Shown here: positions 60,301 through 64,000 of the stretch, one piece after another | Layout of the letters: each line of letters opens with the position of its first letter | Position numbering within the stretch: position 1 is the stretch's first letter | Assembly (NCBI RefSeq): GCF_963576615.1 | Contig: NC_088708.1 | Location: 54,919,196 to 54,983,195, forward strand | DNA length: 64,000 bases | Direction of reading: 5' to 3' | Source of the DNA: Watersipora subatra | Taxonomy: Eukaryota > Bryozoa > Gymnolaemata > Cheilostomatida > Watersiporidae | The notes under the pieces: generated by a model | The model's database searches: none | Told to the model about the DNA's origin: nothing | The model's input: the letters and a program-made list of their open reading frames with translations, nothing else | Program-made: the position numbers and the translations under genes

Positions 60301-63300
60301 TAATTGATGGCTAACTGGTACTGATGACTAACTGATGGCTAACTGGTACTGATAACTAACTGATGGCTAACTGGTACTGATGACTAACTGTTGATAACTG
60401 GTACTGATGCCTAACTGATGGCTAGCTGGTGCTGATGACTAAGTGATGGTTAATTAAAACCGATGACTAACTGATGATAACTGGTACTGATGACTAACTG
60501 ATGGCTAACTGGTACTGATGACTAATTGATGGCTAACCGGTACTAATAACTAACTGATAGCTAACTGGTGCTGATAACTAACTGATGGCTAACTGGTACT
60601 GATGACTAAGTGATGGCTAACTGGTGCTGATGACTAAGTGATGGTTAATTAATACTGATGACTAACTGATGATAACTGGTACTGATGACTAACTGATGGC
60701 TAACTGGTACTGATAACTAACTGATGATAGCTAAAACTGATGACTAACTGATGATAACTGGTGCTTATGACTAACTGATGATAACTGATACTGATGACTA
60801 ACTGATGATAACTGGTGCTGATGACTATTTGATGATAACCAGTATAGTTGCTAGCTTGTCATGAAAACCTGTCTAGTGGAATGTTGGCAGCGAGAATGTC
60901 TGACATTGAAAACTTTAGGTTTCAATTAAATGCCTGCTCTGTCAAAGAGCCTTGTTAGTATAGGAATTCTCATCCCTGATTGATTACCAAGTATTCCTTC
61001 AATTCTATTTACATTTTGTAGAGTTAGTGCTGAACATTTTGAATATTCCTAGTCAAAGTATAATCAGATACTTGCAGTAGAGTATGTACATACTGCAGCT
61101 AAAATATGTATAAATACGGAGTTGTCTCTTCTCTATATCAGGTAACAAATGGGTGCATGAGAACAGATACGTGGATGCCAAAGGAGGAGTTGTCAACTAC
61201 TGGATATATATGGTAATCAATGGCCTGGGGCAGTCACTAACTAATCAGAGGTAATAGCTGCCGGTGATTTTTGATCACTGAAAAATCAGCATATTTTTAA
61301 AATTACTGTTACTCCATATCGTTACTGCTCTATCAAAGATAGTTTCAGAGTTTAGTTGAATAGAGAGCTGCAGTTCTGTTCAAACCTTTGTGCAACACAT
61401 GAGTCATCTGTGGTACTTAGAGTTTTGGTCTTTCTATTTAATAACTGCACAAACAGCTATATAGTGACTTTGCTAACAACAACTAGAAGTGCTGCTATAG
61501 ATAGCTTTTAACTGTTAGCGTAGTTTTTCTGTTTTTATTTTTGTTTAAATATTGGACTGCAGTACTATAAAATTTCAATATGAATATCAAGCTTTACAAA
61601 ATTAGAAAAAATTCAGTATTGATTACAAGTCGTTGAACCCAGAAGCGAGAAGTTATTAATGATATCATAAAGTACTTAATATTAAAGCTTAAAGGTGGAC
61701 TTGCAATAAAATTCACATTCCAGTTATTTGGTATCAAAAGATTCACCATGTCTTACTCTATTGTGTTGTAGGTGCAAAATATTTGGAAATGTGATTACAA
61801 GCTCTTAAAAGCTCAAAAACGAAAAGCCGCCGAAGATTGGAATCTCTTTATTTCGATGACGTAGCCATGAAATTTGGTTATTGCCTTGTCACGTAATTTT
61901 CTCACGTGAATTGAAAGGCCAATAAGAAGCTCAATATAAAACTTATCGTAGCACTAGTTTATGACAAACACTTTGGGTTTTACCGAAGACCCCGTATCAA
62001 ATATAGATGCTCGCTACTTTACAGTTTTGTTTTGGTTTGGTCTAATCGGCAAGTTGTACTTTGATCATGTGACCCAATACTTCGCAAATAATTTCTGCAA
62101 CACTTTTCGATTATCACAAGTGACCAACAGGCTAGTCATGATTATTAGACAATGATATGTACTCCTTCAAGCTAAGGCTAAAAAATTAAACAAATTTTTA
62201 TGGTAAGTTATAGGATATCACTGCTAAAAGTGACAGCATTACGATGACGATAAAACAGATGCGTAAGAACAATAGACATGATTTTATTGAATGCGTGAAG
62301 TATACATGTATTTGTAAAAATATTTCGACGAAGAAGGTTGCATGAAAGTGTAAGCAGAAACCATCTCTCACAACTACGTCACATTTGAGTCATTTTGGAA
62401 AGAGATTCCAAACTACGGCTGTCTCGTGTGGCTGCGATTTTCTGTTCGTTTTTGAGCTTTTAAGAGCTTGTAATCACATTTCTACATATTTTGCATCTAC
62501 AACACAACAGAGTAAGACATGGTGAATATTTTCATATCAAACAACGGTAATGTGAATTTTGTTGCAAGTCAACCTTTAACAGACATATTTCTGGAAACAA
62601 TTTTTGAGAACAAAAAACACAGCTAAAAGTATTTGTGGTTTAATTGTGTCCTTGTTTACCTATAGCTATTCTGCATTTAAAATTGTTTATAAAAAGCAAT
62701 TTTCTTTCAGTGACTACATACTGGCTAACGTTATACACCACACTGCTGAGTTTATGTCTGCAATATATAAATAACACCTCAACCATATCAAATTCCAAGT
62801 TTTTCAGTATATAGCCTGAATAGGTCTCCCTCACTAACAATTGATGTTATCCAAGTTACCAAAAAACACATCAAATCTTGTGTTTTAACATAAGTCTTTT
62901 TATATATAAAGGTGGGTGGCATCCAGTGGAAGTTCATCGGTAGATCCTGTGAACCCTGTAGAACCTGTTAACCCAGTGTCCACAGGAAACTCAGTGTCAT
63001 CAAGTGCAGGACGCACAGCTTTAGATAACAAGGAACTAGGAAACAGAGGCTTGAGGCTTGTGCTAGAAGATACATTTGATGGACCATTCGATACGAGCAA
63101 GTGGAACCAGGATGTCACTTTATGGGGCGGCGGGGTGAGTACCAAAAAATTTTCTTACAAAAGAAGTGGTGGATAACTCTATGCATTTTATGAGGTGATT
63201 TCATAAGCATTACAGCTGTTCCCATGTATGTGATGCAATGAATTAATTATTGATGGAGTGATCATACGAGCGAGGAGATCAAACCCATGTAACCTTTATA

Positions 63301-63996
63301 TGACCTCTAAGCTTCAAACAAATTATTCTAGCTATGTTAAGTTTATCAAATTCATTTGTATTTTTATTATAACATGATGGTAGATTTCTGCTTTTTGTAA
63401 GATTATGAGAGCAGCTAACTCCTGAACTCTCTATAATTAGAATCGAGGTATGCCCGGCAGCAGCTTCGTTCAGAAGAATTCAAACTAATATATATGAGTA
63501 ATTTTGGGTCTTCTTTCTATTGTATTTTTTTGTAACAAAATGTATTTACTTTTATGTAAAAGTTTGGTTTAATAGATTAGAAATTTCCAAAAGCGAAATC
63601 TCAATTTTCTTTAAGCTTTTCTTGACTTTTGCAACTACATACATGTAACTGTTTTTAAAACAGCCCATTATTTTGAAACATACAACAGTACCTCTTCTGT
63701 AATAGCTCACCATTTGAAACATAGGGCCGCACCTCTTCTAAGATAGTTCACCATTTTGAAACAAGACAGTAAACCTTTTAAAATAGTTTACCATTTTGAA
63801 ACATACGGCAGCATCCCCTCTAAAATATTTCTTTGTTATGAACATAAAGGATCATCAAGCGACTGTTATGAGTTTCTGTTAGGATGACTTAACATTGTTA
63901 AGCCTTTGGTTATTGTTTTAGAACTCGGAGTTTCAGGCCTACACCAACTTAGCACAAAACACGTTTACCAAGAAGGGAGCTCTCCACATCAAGCCA
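57358..63996 (+). CDS. GNBP-like: CBM39-GH16 glucan-binding / glucanase-like protein, gene C (5' part only)
   Basis: Six exons lie in the window: 57358-57380, 57887-57972, 59775-59876, 61142-61250, 62912-63134, 63922-63996. The last donor (GTAA) ends at the window edge, so the gene continues to the right. They encode 206 residues. The signal peptide (MRPLILLLGLLVGC) is split between exons 1 and 2. CBM39 covers about 24-110 (LQPKGIRIEID, AAVHYSVN, GVQAGRWNYDI, NYWIYMVINGLGQ). A shorter linker (VDPVNPVEPVNP) and a Ser-rich stretch follow, then the GH16 start (LRLVLEDTFDG, SEFQAYTNLAQNTF). Exon phases equal those of gene B; the CBM39 cassette is 297 nt. The catalytic exon is outside the window. 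The 23-nt first exon is inferred from its phase and the signal peptide it completes. Same strand as B and more distant from A and B than they are from each other. Confidence 0.9.
59192..59230. repeat. Short inverted repeat inside the pogo-like element
   Basis: The arm TTCCGACGTTAATTC is mirrored, with one mismatch, by GAATCAACGTCGGAA around a short AACACG loop. Confidence 0.75.
59250..59369. mobile_element. Hairpin MITE (hAT-like) nested in the pogo-like MITE
   Basis: A 120-bp insertion made almost wholly of two arms of about 54 bp (CACGGGTTAGCCGAGTCACG.. / ..CCCGGCTAGCCCGTG) around a loop of about 10 bases. CTATTCAT stands on both sides (59242-59249 and 59370-59377). An 8-bp duplication suggests hAT. 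It is younger than the element around it. Confidence 0.9.
59877..61141 (+). other. Intron 3 of gene C
   Basis: 1.27 kb, three quarters of which is the 28-bp minisatellite at about 59,887-60,842. Confidence 0.85.
59887..60842 (+). repeat. 28-bp minisatellite in gene C intron 3, about 34 copies
   Basis: Unit ACTGATGGCTAACTGGTACTG plus ATGACTA, with frequent one-base or three-base variants. Stop codons are dense, so it is not coding. It starts directly after the donor site of exon 3. Confidence 0.95.
61251..62911 (+). other. Intron 4 of gene C
   Basis: 1.66 kb. More than half is the second copy of the long-armed MITE (61692-62576). This intron corresponds in position to intron 4 of gene B. Confidence 0.8.
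61692..62576. mobile_element. MITE with long inverted ends (Tc1/mariner-like target), copy 2
   Basis: Ends AAGGTGGACTTGC.. and ..GCAAGTCAACCTT with TA on both sides (61690-61691 and 62577-62578). 885 bp, the same arms and much of the same centre as copy 1 at 38322-39238, but in a different intron of a different paralogue, so it is an independent insertion. Confidence 0.88.
63135..63921 (+). other. Intron 5 of gene C
   Basis: AT-rich, with three or four imperfect tandem units of about 54 bp (CACCATTTTGAAACATA..CCTCTTCTAAAATAGTT) at about 63,660-63,830. Nothing else is recognised. Confidence 0.75.
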
Positions 63997-64000
63997 GTAA

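Overview
The window is AT-rich animal nuclear DNA: short exons with GT-AG introns, many minisatellites, and many small cut-and-paste and Helitron-type elements. The genes recognised are beta-1,3-glucan-binding/GH16 glucanase-like proteins (GNBP/BGRP/LGBP family, two of the three with an N-terminal CBM39) and a FAM124 homologue. This suits a marine invertebrate, probably a lophotrochozoan; a bryozoan or mollusc is possible. That placement is inference. No retroviral, LTR or Polinton-like sequence was recognised.

Region 1 (1-16,835) is one head-to-tail array of 102 recognisable copies of an intron-containing tRNA-Ile(UAU) gene, each about 85 bp plus a spacer of about 79 bp (period 164 bp), with one further degenerate copy at the right edge. 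The array runs off the left end of the window. About 17 copies can fold as a complete tRNA; the rest are variant or broken. Blocks of 9, 11, 14 and 29 units are themselves repeated.

Region 2 (16,836-23,428) has no gene I can support. It holds a dispersed repeat and a TA/TATACATG microsatellite.

Region 3 (23,429-53,770) is a head-to-head inverted duplication of a two-gene block. Left arm: a two-exon FAM124-like gene (+) tail-to-tail with GH16 gene A (-). Right arm: GH16 gene B (+) tail-to-tail with a truncated FAM124-like copy (-). The two GH16 genes start about 2 kb apart and diverge. Gene B is signal peptide, CBM39, PVDP-repeat linker, GH16. Gene A lacks the CBM39 and linker, but its signal peptide and GH16 part match B exon for exon.

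Region 4 (53,771-64,000) holds two abutting Helitron-like elements and then the first six exons of a third paralogue, gene C (+; signal peptide, CBM39, linker, start of GH16), which runs off the right end. Introns of the GH16 genes carry minisatellites and MITEs, several with clear target-site duplications.

Together the genes form a small secreted glucan-recognition or glucan-digestion cluster. Genes A and B keep the GH16 catalytic E-x-D-x-x-E motif, so laminarinase activity is plausible alongside immune recognition.
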